Shown: positions 45,473 to 54,399, numbered from the stretch's first letter. The stretch is DNA of 64,000 nt from an uncultured Acidobacteriota bacterium (GCA_902826605.1 CADEFM010000012.1:1-64000); one strand, 5' to 3'. Program-made: numbers and translations. The notes: generated by a model not told the origin, from the letters alone.

Positions 45473-46717
45473 TCAGTCGTAGTTGCCATCGAGCAGCCAC
45501 AACCCACGCAGGCAATCCCGCGAGAGGCGAAACACGCCGATGCTCGAAATTTCCACGTCCCATTCCTGGCGATCCCAGACCTCCGGTGTCCACCAATCGC
45601 CCCCGCCGCGCCATGGTCCGGCGCACGCGGACACGGCGCCACCGCCTACACGTGAAAATACTCGGGTGGGTTTACCGTGATCCGTACACCACACCTGTGC
45701 AGGGCGCGGCGGCCGGAAGCGGCGCAATGCGAGTTTCGGGCGCAGCGGCAAATTCGTTTCTTTCGATGGGGTCAGAATGCGCATCCGGAATGCATCGGGC
45801 CGATACGTGTCCAGAATCTCCGGCGCACCTACGTTTGCCGCACCCACCAGACCCCGAATCCGCGCGAGTGTGATCTCCAGTTTTTCGGGTTCGGGAACCG
45901 GCGGAAAGAATAAGCCGTGCTGTGCCGTTCGCGGCTCCACTGGCGCGAGTTCGAGGTGGATTCTTTCTATGGGGGCCCGTGGAGGCCGCTCATTCAGTTC
46001 CAGTTGCAGTAGTTTCAGCAGCACCTTCGCATTCAATATAGGAACAGGCAAACATAGCGTCGCGGTGTGATCCGGGGCGCGTTCGAGTTTCAACCGGAGA
46101 CGAAGTTCATTTGTCGCGCGCCCGTAAAAGCGCAGACGTTCACATACGTCGCGCACCATCTGCGAAAGCAAAAATAGCAGCGACTCCATCAGATCGATGG
46201 AATCTTCCAACTCCCGTTCTTCGCGAAATACGACAGGGGCTACTCGCGGCCGCAACTGGCGCTGGCCCGCGCCTCTGGCCAGCCGCTGCAAGTGAGCCCC
46301 CTCCTCGCCCAAACGAGCCGCAACGCCTAACGGAGGAAGAGCCGCGAACTCCCCGAATGTACGAATACCCCACAAATCCAGATTGCGCGCAAACTCTGGC
46401 GAGCCGCTTAATAAATACAATGGCAAAGGCGCGAGCATTGCAGATTCGCGCCCAGTGGGAACAATCGTGGTCCCGGAAAAGCCGCGCGCCGCATGTGCCG
46501 CCGCATCCGGATTCGCCGCGAGCGCCAGATTTGCGGAAACCCCCGTACGCCGCGTAATGGCGGCGGCGAGTTGCTCCACCGTGCCGAACATGCGCTCCAA
46601 GCCGCGTACGTCGAACACTACCGTGCCAGTCGAAGTCTCTTCGATCAGTGGTGAAAAATGCGCGGCGCACTCCACCAGTAATGTCAGGTTGCCAGGGGCA
46701 TGCAGGCACGCGAACAT
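45473..46717 (-). CDS. imuB: ImuB-type Y-family polymerase homologue (mutasome)
   Basis: 414 residues from the start MFACLHAPGNLTLLVE, which fits ImuB. The Y-family fold is seen in TGTVVFDVRGLERMFG and in the HhH-like DLWGIRTFGEFAALPPLGVAARLG, plus a little-finger-type C-terminal region. The catalytic acidic residues of active Y-polymerases are not evident, as in known ImuB, which acts as a scaffold recruiting DnaE2 to the clamp. Upstream imuA ends six bases before. Confidence 0.85.
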   Translation of the reverse strand: MFACLHAPGNLTLLVECAAHFSPLIEETSTGTVVFDVRGLERMFGTVEQLAAAITRRTGVSANLALAANPDAAAHAARGFSGTTIVPTGRESAMLAPLPLYLLSGSPEFARNLDLWGIRTFGEFAALPPLGVAARLGEEGAHLQRLARGAGQRQLRPRVAPVVFREERELEDSIDLMESLLFLLSQMVRDVCERLRFYGRATNELRLRLKLERAPDHTATLCLPVPILNAKVLLKLLQLELNERPPRAPIERIHLELAPVEPRTAQHGLFFPPVPEPEKLEITLARIRGLVGAANVGAPEILDTYRPDAFRMRILTPSKETNLPLRPKLALRRFRPPRPAQVWCTDHGKPTRVFSRVGGGAVSACAGPWRGGGDWWTPEVWDRQEWDVEISSIGVFRLSRDCLRGLWLLDGNYD

Positions 46718-46722
46718 TCCAT

Positions 46723-47361
46723 TTACCGGCGTACCGTGAAAGTGTGTTTCTGCGCACAATGATTCCGCGTAGCTTGAGCCGCTAGTTCCAAGCCGTGCAG
46801 AAAACAGCCCGGCAGCTGGCCGCGCCACAGCGTGCGTTGGCAGCTCAGTTCAATTTTCAGCGCCGAACAGGAACGCGCATGAATCTGTTGTGCGACCGCA
46901 ATAAGCGCGGTGCGAGTATTTTCCACCCCATGCCGCAAGCGGAACCACGCCGCCAAGGGAATGCGGCGTATCACTTTCTCCGGCGTGTCACCCAGGTCGA
47001 TGGCCACCAATCCGAAGCCTCCGCCTTGCGCCAGCATGTCTGCGGCTTTCAGTGCGTGCTCTGCATTCCCTCCACAGCGGACCCATAGGACTTGTGAAAG
47101 CCGCACTTCCGCTGTTGCCGCGCTTTCCGGGTCGAACGTATTTTCCACATCCAGGAGCGCGCAAAACTCCTGCCGGGACGTCATGTTCGCCAGTAGCGAA
47201 TGCAACAGCGATGTTCGTCCAGAAGAAGCCGGACCTGCGATCTCCGTCAACGCTCCCCGTGGGATATCGCCCACGATGGAGGGGAACGTTTCTTCGGTAT
47301 GTTCACGAAAGCCAAACTTTACCGGGATTTGCTCACCACGGAGCCTAGTGGCGCCTATCAT
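46723..47361 (-). CDS. imuA: ImuA (RecA-like mutasome protein)
   Basis: 212 residues from MIGATRLRGEQIPVKFG. RecA-like core: EIAGPASSGRTSLLHSLLANM (P-loop form) and FCALLDVENTFDPESAATAEV, then LWVRCGGNAEHALKAADMLAQGGGFGLVAIDLGDTP. In mutasome operons ImuA works with ImuB and DnaE2 in damage-induced mutagenesis. An ATG at 47418 would extend it into the divergent dnaE2 gene; the 38-base space before dnaE2 then holds both promoters. Confidence 0.85.
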   Translation of the reverse strand: MIGATRLRGEQIPVKFGFREHTEETFPSIVGDIPRGALTEIAGPASSGRTSLLHSLLANMTSRQEFCALLDVENTFDPESAATAEVRLSQVLWVRCGGNAEHALKAADMLAQGGGFGLVAIDLGDTPEKVIRRIPLAAWFRLRHGVENTRTALIAVAQQIHARSCSALKIELSCQRTLWRGQLPGCFLHGLELAAQATRNHCAQKHTFTVRR

Positions 47362-47376
47362 ATTCGCCTTATGTTC
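47362..47376. promoter_or_regulatory. LexA-like direct repeat between imuA and dnaE2
   Basis: ATTC-N7-GTTC (GCCTTAT as the spacer) sits between the divergent starts and differs by one base from the GTTC-N7-GTTC direct repeat of alphaproteobacterial LexA. The larger unit TTCGCCT is itself repeated with an 11-base period. Since imuA-imuB/dnaE2 are SOS genes in most hosts, this is a plausible but unproven damage-response operator. Confidence 0.4.
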
Positions 47377-47399
47377 GCCTATACTGGGAGCTGACGTCA

Positions 47400-50300
47400 A
47401 TGCCTGCCAAGACTTCATCCCATTACGTAGAACTCCATGCTCGCTCTGCCTTCAGTTTTCTGCGTGGGAGTTGTGTGCCGGAGGATTATGCAACTCGCTG
47501 CGCGGCTCTGGATCAGCCCGGGATGGCGCTGATGGATAGCGACGGTTTCTATGGGTCGCCGCGGTTTCATCAAGCGATGACGAAGGCTGGACTTGCCCCC
47601 CACCTGGGTGCGGAGATCGGCTGCACGGATGGAGCGCGGTATCCCTTGCTGGTGACCAGCCGCCGCGGCTATCAGAATCTGTGCCGGTTGATCTCACGGA
47701 TGAAGTTGCGGGTTCCGAAGAACCAGCCTGCGCTGGCGACTCGCGAAGAGTTAGCGGAGTTTGCAGGAGACTGGATTTGTCTGACCGGAACCGATGATGG
47801 TCCGCTGGCAATGGGGCTGCGTAAAAAGGAGGGCCGCGCCACATTGATGCGGCTGCAGGAGACGTTCGGTGCAAGGAACGTGTACCTGGAACTACAGCGT
47901 CACTTCCACCGCGATCAGGAAGCCCGTAACCAGGCTGTGATCGAATTAGGCCGTAGTCACGGCGTACCTTTAATAGCGACGAATGGAGTATGTTACGCCG
48001 AACCCCTGCAACGCGAATTGCTCGACTTATTCATCTGCCTGCGCCATCACACCACGTTGGCGCGCGCGGGACGTCTACTAGAGCGCAATGCCGAACGTTA
48101 TCTCAAGTCCACCGAAGAGATGGTGCAATTGTTCGCCGATGTGCCCGATGCCATCGCGAATACAACGCAAGTGGCTGCGCGCCTGCAGTTCACCCTGAAG
48201 GATTTGGGTTACGAATTCCCTCACTATCGAGTTCCCGAAGGCCACACGGAGGCCAGCTATCTGCGCAAGCTGACGGAAGAATACGCACGGAATCGTTTCG
48301 GAGATCGCTATGAAGCGGCCCGTCCGCAACTGGAAAAAGAGCTAACGCTGATCGTGAAGCTTAAGTTCGAAGGCTACTTCTTGATCGTCTGGGACATCGT
48401 GGAGTATTGCCGCAAGCAAGGCATTCTGATTCAAGGCCGCGGCTCGGCTGCGAATAGCGCGGTGTGTTATGCGCTGGGCATCACCGCGGTCGACTCCGTC
48501 AAGATGGACCTGCTGTTTGAGCGCTTCCTCTCGGAAAATCGCGGCGAGTGGCCGGATATCGACCTGGATCTTCCTTCCGGCGATCAACGTGAAAAGGCGA
48601 TTCAGTATGTTTACCAGCGCTACGGGCAGTTGGGAGCGGCCATGACGGCGAACGTCAATACGTATCGTGGACGGTCCGCGGCGCGGGAAGCCGGCAAGGT
48701 GCTGGGCTTCGATGAGCAGACTCTGGGAAAGCTTTCCAAACTGGTGCCCATGTGGGGGTGGGTGGATGCAACAGACACACCTGAACGCAATTTTCGCGAA
48801 GCGGGTCTTGATCTTTCCGACCGGCGCGTGCGGAAGTTCCTTGCATTGGTGGTGGGCTTGCAAGACCTGCCGCGTCACTTGAGTCAACATTCCGGCGGGA
48901 TGGTCATTTGCCAGGGCCAGCTTGATTCCGTGGTTCCTCTGGAACCGGCAACGATGCCCGGCCGTGTTGTGGTGCAGTGGGACAAGGAAGACTGCGCCGA
49001 CATGGGCATCGTCAAGGTGGACCTGCTGGGGTTGGGCATGATGGCAGTGCTGGAAGAGTCGATCGAATTGATTGAGCGGCACTACGAAAAAAAAATTGAC
49101 CTTGGCAATTTGCCGCCGGACGATCCCCAGGTATACGCAGCATTGCAACGCGCCGACACCATTGGCCTGTTTCAAGTAGAGAGCCGCGCGCAGCAGGCGT
49201 CTTTACCTCGCATGAAACCGGAGAAATTCTACGATTTGGTCGTGCAAGTAGCAATCATTCGTCCAGGTCCCATTGAAGGGAAGATGGCCCATCCTTACCT
49301 GGCTCGACGGCAGGGGAAGGAAAGACCGGAACCATTGCATCCGTCGTTGGACGAAATATTAAAGCGCACCTTGGGCGTTCCGTTATTTCAGGAGCAACTA
49401 TTACGCATGGCCATGGCCGCCGCGAGTTTCACAGGAGGCGAGGCGGAGGAACTACGCCGTGCGTTTGGCTTTAAACGTTCCGAGAAACGTATGCGGGAAA
49501 TCGAAGGCAAGCTGCGTGCAGGCATGGCCAAGAACGGCATCCTCGGTGAAACCCAGGACAAGATCGTGAAGGCGATTACGTCTTTCGCCATGTTCGGATT
49601 CCCAGAGTCGCACGCGGCCAGTTTTGCGCTGCTGGCTTATGCCAGCGCGTACCTGCGCACGTATTATCTGGCGGCGTTCACGTGCGCTTTGTTGAATCAC
49701 CAGCCGATGGGGTTCTATCATCCGTCGACGCTGGTCAAAGACGCGCAACGGCACGGCTTGCGTGTGCTGCCTGTAGACGTCAATCGCTCCCGGAATGTTT
49801 GCACTCTCGAAAATTTGCAGTTGAGGCTGGGCTTCAATTACGTGCGCGGGCTGAGCGCTGCAGCCGCGGAGGCTATCGTCAAACAGCAGCCGTATACCAC
49901 GATCGATGACCTTGCGATCCGCGTGCCGGCGCTTCGCAAGGAACATTTGGAGCAACTCGCAACCATCGGTGCACTGAACTCCATTGGTGCGAAACATCGG
50001 CGCGACGCACTGTGGCAAGCCTCCTGGACGGCGCGGCGGGCAAGTCCGCTGCTGCGTGCCATTCCCGAATCCATCCCGGAGTCTCCCTTGCGACAGATGA
50101 CGCTTGAAGAGCGGTTGGCCGCCGATTGCGTAGGCAGCGGCCTGACCATCGGCAAACATCCAATGGCATACCGCCGGGCTGAACTCGACAAACAGCAAGT
50201 TACGCCCGCTGCTGCACTTTCTTCGATCCCGAACGGCCGCAGGGTTCGTGTGGCGGGCAACGTGATCGTCCGCCAGCGCCCTGGCACGGCGAAAGGGGTC

Positions 50301-50516
50301 ACGTTTCTTAGCCTCGAAGATGAAACCGGCATCTCAAATATCGTCGTCATGCCGGATCTCTTCGAAGAACAGCGGCTCACAATCTTAGGTCAGGCATGGG
50401 TGCTGGTCGAAGGGCGCATGCAGAATGTCGATAGCGTCACGCACATCCTGGCTGAGCGCCTCTCACCGCTGGCGAACCCGCTCCAAGTAGCCACGAGATC
50501 CCACGATTTTCACTAA
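47400..50516 (+). CDS. dnaE2: Error-prone DNA polymerase III alpha-type subunit DnaE2
   Basis: 1038 residues. N-terminal PHP domain (YVELHARSAFSFLRGSCVPEDYA), polymerase core with GRGSAANSAVCYALGIT and the catalytic acidic motif PDIDLDLPSG (~385-394), IIRPGPIEGKMAHPYL, LFQEQLLRMAMAAA, and a C-terminal OB fold (RRVRVAGNVIVRQRPGTAKGVTFLSLEDETG). Length and absence of an extra tau-binding tail fit DnaE2. It synthesises past lesions with ImuA/ImuB and is divergent from them. Confidence 0.95.
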   Translation: MPAKTSSHYVELHARSAFSFLRGSCVPEDYATRCAALDQPGMALMDSDGFYGSPRFHQAMTKAGLAPHLGAEIGCTDGARYPLLVTSRRGYQNLCRLISRMKLRVPKNQPALATREELAEFAGDWICLTGTDDGPLAMGLRKKEGRATLMRLQETFGARNVYLELQRHFHRDQEARNQAVIELGRSHGVPLIATNGVCYAEPLQRELLDLFICLRHHTTLARAGRLLERNAERYLKSTEEMVQLFADVPDAIANTTQVAARLQFTLKDLGYEFPHYRVPEGHTEASYLRKLTEEYARNRFGDRYEAARPQLEKELTLIVKLKFEGYFLIVWDIVEYCRKQGILIQGRGSAANSAVCYALGITAVDSVKMDLLFERFLSENRGEWPDIDLDLPSGDQREKAIQYVYQRYGQLGAAMTANVNTYRGRSAAREAGKVLGFDEQTLGKLSKLVPMWGWVDATDTPERNFREAGLDLSDRRVRKFLALVVGLQDLPRHLSQHSGGMVICQGQLDSVVPLEPATMPGRVVVQWDKEDCADMGIVKVDLLGLGMMAVLEESIELIERHYEKKIDLGNLPPDDPQVYAALQRADTIGLFQVESRAQQASLPRMKPEKFYDLVVQVAIIRPGPIEGKMAHPYLARRQGKERPEPLHPSLDEILKRTLGVPLFQEQLLRMAMAAASFTGGEAEELRRAFGFKRSEKRMREIEGKLRAGMAKNGILGETQDKIVKAITSFAMFGFPESHAASFALLAYASAYLRTYYLAAFTCALLNHQPMGFYHPSTLVKDAQRHGLRVLPVDVNRSRNVCTLENLQLRLGFNYVRGLSAAAAEAIVKQQPYTTIDDLAIRVPALRKEHLEQLATIGALNSIGAKHRRDALWQASWTARRASPLLRAIPESIPESPLRQMTLEERLAADCVGSGLTIGKHPMAYRRAELDKQQVTPAAALSSIPNGRRVRVAGNVIVRQRPGTAKGVTFLSLEDETGISNIVVMPDLFEEQRLTILGQAWVLVEGRMQNVDSVTHILAERLSPLANPLQVATRSHDFH

Positions 50517-50534
50517 ACAGGAAATGGTGATATT

Positions 50535-50610
50535 TGGTGGGCCCTGATGGATTCGAACCATCGACCAACGGATTATGAGTCCGCTGCACTAACCGCTGTG
50601 CTAAGGGCCC
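50535..50610 (-). tRNA. tRNA with CAT anticodon, probably tRNA-Ile2 (lysidine type)
   Basis: A 76-nt cloverleaf on the minus strand: acceptor GGGCCCT/AGGGCCC, D arm TAGCACAGCGGTTAGTGCAG, anticodon arm GCGGA-CTCATAA-TCCGT, T arm GGTTCGAATCC, A73 and encoded CCA. The sequence pattern (TTAGCnCAGnGGTTAGnGCAG) and the acceptor resemble E. coli tRNA-Ile2 more than elongator tRNA-Met. If so, the wobble C would be converted to lysidine by TilS. Elongator Met is the alternative. Confidence 0.85.
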
Positions 50611-51376
50611 TTCAATGGAGTTACACGCACTGGCTCAGGAACTGCAGTGAGTTTCTGCGAAATCGTACCTGCTCCAACCTTTCCGTTCATCTTACCATTG
50701 GCTTCTTCCAGCCCATCGAATGTGTGCCATGGCTGCGATGACACCCCCAAAGCATTCCAGGACACATAGTTATTGCGCGTTTGTATACCGGTTCCTGCTC
50801 GTTTTTGCGGGTTATCTGCCATTAGATCGCGCCTCCTCACCCCAACCCACCAAACCCAATGTAGCTTGGTAAGCACGCGCAAGATTTGAAATGCAGAGTG
50901 GCGTGGAGAGGGCGCAGGGCTATGGATCAAATTCCACGCGGTCCACATCGACCATAAGAGAGGCGAAACGCCCGAAGGGTAGCTTCCCCGTTCTCAATGG
51001 GTGATTCGATATCTTAGCTACCGGACTTTAGTTTGTGAAGAACGCTTCGAGAGTACAGTGTGATGCACCTCTTGGTGTCGTGTCATGCTGTGCTAGCAGA
51101 ACAAATCTCATCAAGGTTGCCTAAACGGCGGTTCGCTGACGCTCGCAGCCTCGGCCAGCGCCAAGTTTCGCGGGAGCTAGGCAAAGTATTAAATGAAGTG
51201 GCCGGAGCGGGGACTAATTGCGTGCTAAGAGCTTAGCAGTTATTTGAATTGGCGCGAGTCCCGCGCACTAAAGCCACTTGTATCAAAACTTACGGGGATG
51301 ATTTTTCTCTGAGCGTGCTGGGCCGCGATATTGGAACGGTTTTGCAAGTCGGCTTGGAATCTGAGATCCTGCTGAC
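50611..51376. other. Gene-poor interval with a decayed repeat
   Basis: 766 bases without a supportable gene. It contains copy A of the duplicated block (51173-51334). Short minus-strand frames near the tRNA lack family features and ribosome sites. The interval marks the boundary between the compact dnaE2 neighbourhood and the accessory region that runs to about 56 kb. Confidence 0.6.
51173..51334. repeat. Copy A of a ~160-bp duplicated block (without the small gene)
   Basis: It matches two separated segments near 52.8 and 53.1 kb. The right part (from 51224) is about 95% identical to 53032-53136, including the palindrome GCTAAG-AG-CTTAGC; the left part (to 51225) is about 75-80% identical to 52749-52800 and ends CTAATTGCGTGC in both. 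Here the two parts are joined directly, sharing GC at the junction. Confidence 0.85.
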
Positions 51377-52390
51377 GTGCAGGCTTTTAGTACGTTTTCA
51401 AAACTGATACCGGCTATGCTTGCGACAATGGCCCGTTGTGGGGCCTGTACGTTGGTCTATCCCAGTGTTCAGGTTGGGCCAAACTTTAGAGTGGAAGTCG
51501 AGGACCACGGTCGTCCGGTTAAAGGCCTTCGAGTGGAAATCCGCGGTTATGAGAGTAGCGACAATCGGGTTGTCTCAGATACTGACAAGAATGGCTTCGC
51601 ACTCTTTCGTAACGTACGACCCGGATCGTACCACCTGAGCGCGGACCACGATGCCGGAATTCCGGATGGCGCAGACATTGAAGTAAAGCTCGGTGGACCA
51701 ACCAACGTTACGGCGCACCTGAAGTGGCCGAGTATTGCGCCGATTGCAGTCCGTTCCTTGAAGGGCATAATGCGCGGGCCTGATTATCTTCCCGGTCAAT
51801 CCCAGCCAAGACTTTCACTAGGCCTTTTGGAAGGTAGCTCCGGCCGATTGCTGAAAGACGTGCAGACTGCCGATAATGGCGAGTTCAGTTTTGAAGGTGT
51901 TCGATCCGGCCTTTACTTTTTGAGCCTGAAACCATCTGGCCTGAGAGCGTGGTCTGGAGAACCGATCACAGGACTGATTGCGGTCGCTGTCGACCCCGGT
52001 GCACAGACGGATCATTTGGATATCGATTTGGGGTGGACAAGTTGCGGCTTGTGGTACGCGGATCGGAATAAATGTCCGGAACCTGAGCTGAAGATTGGGC
52101 AGCTTTCCGGTCAGGTTCTCGACGTCACCGGGGCAGCCATTTCAGGCGCGACGATTCTTCTGCTTGACCACGCCCAGAAGCTGGTGGAGCGATTACAGAG
52201 CGACAGCGCAGGCAAATTCGCGTCCCTGGATTCCTTGGCGGGAACCTATGAGTTGATGGTGAGCGCGCCGGGATTTACACCTTTTCGCAGAACCGTGCAC
52301 GCGGAATTAAGGGGTGATTCTGCGCGTCCCTCATCTCTGACAGTGCAACTCGGCCTGGGCGGTGGTTGCAGTGGCGTCGAACCCCAATAG
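51377..52390 (+). CDS. Secreted protein with carboxypeptidase-regulatory-like (CNA_B/DUF2012-type) repeats
   Basis: 337 residues, GTG start. Three beta-sandwich repeats are visible: [20 protein letters not shown]...[21 protein letters not shown], then [18 protein letters not shown]...[21 protein letters not shown], then [22 protein letters not shown]...[24 protein letters not shown]. Such domains carry adhesion or carbohydrate-binding functions and are abundant in Acidobacteriota. The N-terminus ([19 protein letters not shown]) is weakly hydrophobic, with an ACTL that might be a lipobox, so export is likely but not certain. Confidence 0.75.
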   Translation: MQAFSTFSKLIPAMLATMARCGACTLVYPSVQVGPNFRVEVEDHGRPVKGLRVEIRGYESSDNRVVSDTDKNGFALFRNVRPGSYHLSADHDAGIPDGADIEVKLGGPTNVTAHLKWPSIAPIAVRSLKGIMRGPDYLPGQSQPRLSLGLLEGSSGRLLKDVQTADNGEFSFEGVRSGLYFLSLKPSGLRAWSGEPITGLIAVAVDPGAQTDHLDIDLGWTSCGLWYADRNKCPEPELKIGQLSGQVLDVTGAAISGATILLLDHAQKLVERLQSDSAGKFASLDSLAGTYELMVSAPGFTPFRRTVHAELRGDSARPSSLTVQLGLGGGCSGVEPQ

Positions 52391-52443
52391 CCCGGGTCGC
52401 CAGGTTTTAACGGTTGAGAGTTACGCATTCGGCTTTCCCCGAT

Positions 52444-52617
52444 TTTTGCGCTGGAGTCGCCCCGCATCTCAATACGGTGAGCATTGTGAACGAGGCGGTC
52501 GAGGATGCCATCGGCCAAGGTCGGATCGCCGATCTGTTCGTGCCAGCGCGACACGGGGAGTTGCGAGGTCAGGATGGTCGAGCGTACCTGGTAGCGGTCC
52601 TCCCTTTCTTGGGGAGG
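52444..52617 (-). pseudogene. istB: IS21-family istB remnant
   Basis: A minus-strand frame reads [21 protein letters not shown] followed by [20 protein letters not shown] and [10 protein letters not shown], the conserved C-terminal part of the IstB helper ATPase. A stop lies just upstream and the Walker motifs are missing, so only ~55 residues of the ~250-residue protein survive. No istA is recognisable. The remainder of 52391-52788 shows nothing else. Confidence 0.9.
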
Positions 52618-52748
52618 CTACTCGCCATTGTGTTGTCGCCGTTGTCCCTGTGGAAATTAATCCGGCGAAGCCGAACGCGGTTCCGGGATCGGCCTAAAAC
52701 TGTTCGGCTTCATCCCGGAATCGCGTTCAGGTTCCCCGGAATCCCAAG

Positions 52749-53136
52749 AAGCTAGGCAGTTTATTAAATGGCTGTGATCGGAGAGGGGCTAATTGCGTGC
52801 CCCTGGAGTAGGATCGCCGCGCCGTTCCATTTCCTTCATCACGATTTCGTTATTCGCCAGCATCACAACGCGAAGACGGCGTATCTGGTCACCCGCCAAT
52901 CGCGGTATCAGGCCAGCGAGCGCCGAATCCAGGGCGGCGATGCATTCAGGAAAGCTGAGCCTACGCTGTTTGAAGCGTTGAATCACTTCTCGGGTTTCGC
53001 TCTCGTAAACTTCCACGTCCGACGAACTCCGGCTAAGAGCTTAGCAGTTATTTGAATTGGCGCGGGTCCCGCGCACTAAAGCCTTGTATCAAGACTTACG
53101 GGGATGATTTTTCTCTGAGCGTGCTGGGCGCGGAAT
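52749..53136. repeat. Copy B of the duplicated block, interrupted by a small gene
   Basis: Left part 52749-52800 and right part 53032-53136 correspond to copy A; between them are about 231 extra bases holding a 75-codon gene on the minus strand. The palindrome GCTAAG-AG-CTTAGC lies immediately upstream of that gene's start, and the gene's stop lies inside the conserved left part. Confidence 0.85.
52789..53016 (-). CDS. Small conserved-looking protein within repeat copy B
   Basis: 75 residues, GTG start: MEVYESETREVIQRFKQRRL, SFPECIAALDSALAGLIPRL and IRRLRVVMLANNEIVMKEME. It is helical, charged and without a signal peptide. The FPECIAALDxALAGxIPRL and LANNEIVMKEMERRG segments seem familiar from small acidobacterial proteins of unknown function, but this is not verified. 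A CGGAG lies 13 bases upstream. The adjacent palindrome may be its operator. Confidence 0.6.
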   Translation of the reverse strand: MEVYESETREVIQRFKQRRLSFPECIAALDSALAGLIPRLAGDQIRRLRVVMLANNEIVMKEMERRGDPTPGARN

Positions 53137-53658
53137 TTTTCGAATAGTGAGCGCGGCTGGTAGGACCGCGCCCACTGGACCGACCGGCGGAAAACCCGAG
53201 CGGAGGAACTCGTTTCCCGCCCATCTCCTCGGTGATTATGCGCTGGACGGAGGATGCCATAAAGGGGGTGAAGTACTAAGGGTTTTAAAGGGGGCGGACG
53301 TCAATCCCATGCATCCGCCCCAGTAGGTGTTTAGGTTTTGCGATTTAGGCATGATAGCAAAGACAAACGTGGTGCGGAAGCCACGGCGAACGCTGGACGA
53401 GAGCCCTGCGGAAAGTGCATCAAAAGTTACATCGCAGGTCTTGCGATGAAGCGAGCATGGGAGAATTCTTATTTTCAGAATTGTTCTTAAAAGCTCTTTC
53501 TGGTTTCAGTAGTCATTTGAGCATCGGGGATTTTCTGGGCCGGAGGACTGGATCTCTCCAATCTTTGTACGGCCCTGGCTACGACTAGAGACTTCCGCCG
53601 TTGCGCAATCCCAACAACCCCTCGGAGGATAAGGTCGCTGAGACGTAGGAAGTATGGC
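53137..53658. other. Gene-free interval with hairpin and short repeats
   Basis: 522 bases without a supportable gene. It contains TAAAGGGGG twice about 25 bases apart (53270-53295) and a hairpin with arms GGGGCGGA (53291-53298) and TCCGCCCC (53314-53321). Another inverted repeat, AATTCT-N7-AGAATT, is near 53464. Terminal repeats of a decayed insertion sequence are one explanation. Confidence 0.5.
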
Positions 53659-53990
53659 ATGGCTGCGTTAGCGCGTAAAGCACTAGCCCTGCCAGGACCA
53701 CACGAATATGAGCTTCTGGGTTCGCGATGTGAGCGCCTCAACCTTTCGCTGCTCAGCGGGCAGACATATCTGCTAGAAATGTACCTCAATACGAGTGCTG
53801 TTGTGCCAAGTGGCGCTATCGGCATCCGGTTATTTGACGCTCCCTCTGGCTTGAACACCGCAAGCCTGTTTCAGAACGTAACGTTTAGCAATGTCGCCTT
53901 GAGCGAGGTGTCGGAACCAGCGCGGATGCGTTGGTCGGCATAGGACTCCTGGCATTTACAACCGGCAGATGGTTGCGCGGCAGGACCTGA
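53659..53990 (+). pseudogene. Frameshifted PEP-CTERM exported protein remnant
   Basis: The first frame ends in LNLSLLSGQTYLLEMYLNTS...LFQNVTFSNVALSEVSEPA, the stretch that normally precedes a PEP-CTERM anchor. One base is missing after the EP-A codons; in the next frame the sequence continues ADALVGIGLLAFTTGRWLRGRT and stops, a membrane helix plus basic tail exactly as expected for the sorting signal. The N-terminus also lacks a signal peptide, so the gene is probably doubly damaged. A sequencing error is the alternative for the 3' shift. Confidence 0.65.
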
Positions 53991-54098
53991 AGCGGCCCGC
54001 CTCAACAAGGCATGAACTTTTGTGAGATTTTGAAACAAATTGATACTGACGTACTAAGTCACTTGGTACTCTTTCGCCATCGACGAGCGCGGTCTCTT

Positions 54099-54113
54099 GA
54101 TTCAATATGAATC
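54099..54113. promoter_or_regulatory. Palindrome upstream of the PilZ gene
   Basis: GATTC-AATAT-GAATC ends 13 bases before the PilZ start codon. Possible operator; short arms. Confidence 0.25.
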
Positions 54114-54126
54114 GAGGTCGTGACGA

Positions 54127-54399
54127 ATGGAACATCGCAAAGAGGGCCGCTTCAAACCGAACCAAAATGCGACGCTAAGGGTACTGGGGATGATGCCTGG
54201 ACCCGTCATGGAGGCATGCATACTCGATATCTCAGGCAGTGGGATGCGCTTGCGTAGTCAGCTACCTGTACCTTGCGGAGCACCTGTAGAGGTAGAGGTA
54301 AACCATACGCTATCTCATGGCCGCGTTTGTCGCTGTGAGCCAAAACAACACTCCTATGAGCTCGGAGTTCAAGTGTCAGTGACAGGTGCGCAGGTCTAA
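54127..54399 (+). CDS. Stand-alone PilZ-domain protein
   Basis: 90 residues. EHRKEGRFKPNQNATLRVLG, then ILDISGSGMRLRS and PVEVEVNHTLSHGRVCRCE...HSYELGVQV follow the PilZ order: N-terminal R/K-x-x-x-R, D-x-S-x-x-G, and a final G-V-Q/F strand. PilZ domains bind cyclic di-GMP; the N-terminal motif HRKEGRF lacks a strict RxxxR, so binding is uncertain. Start ATG, no clear ribosome site. The neighbouring gap 53991-54126 holds only the short palindrome. Confidence 0.85.
   Translation: MEHRKEGRFKPNQNATLRVLGMMPGPVMEACILDISGSGMRLRSQLPVPCGAPVEVEVNHTLSHGRVCRCEPKQHSYELGVQVSVTGAQV

Noticed and set aside
47001..47400. imuA start at 47418
   Set aside because: It would put imuA inside dnaE2 and remove the intergenic space; the ATG at 47361 fits the protein family better.
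50547..50741. Plus-strand frame through the CAU tRNA (MDSNHRPTDYESAAL...)
   Set aside because: A well-known false translation across a tRNA; the cloverleaf on the minus strand explains the sequence.
50601..50948. 115-codon minus-strand frame next to the tRNA
   Set aside because: No family feature, overlaps the tRNA, no ribosome site; composition looks like chance coding.
53487..53858. 123-codon minus-strand frame
   Set aside because: Antisense to the PEP-CTERM remnant; basic, Ser/Arg-rich text without domain features.
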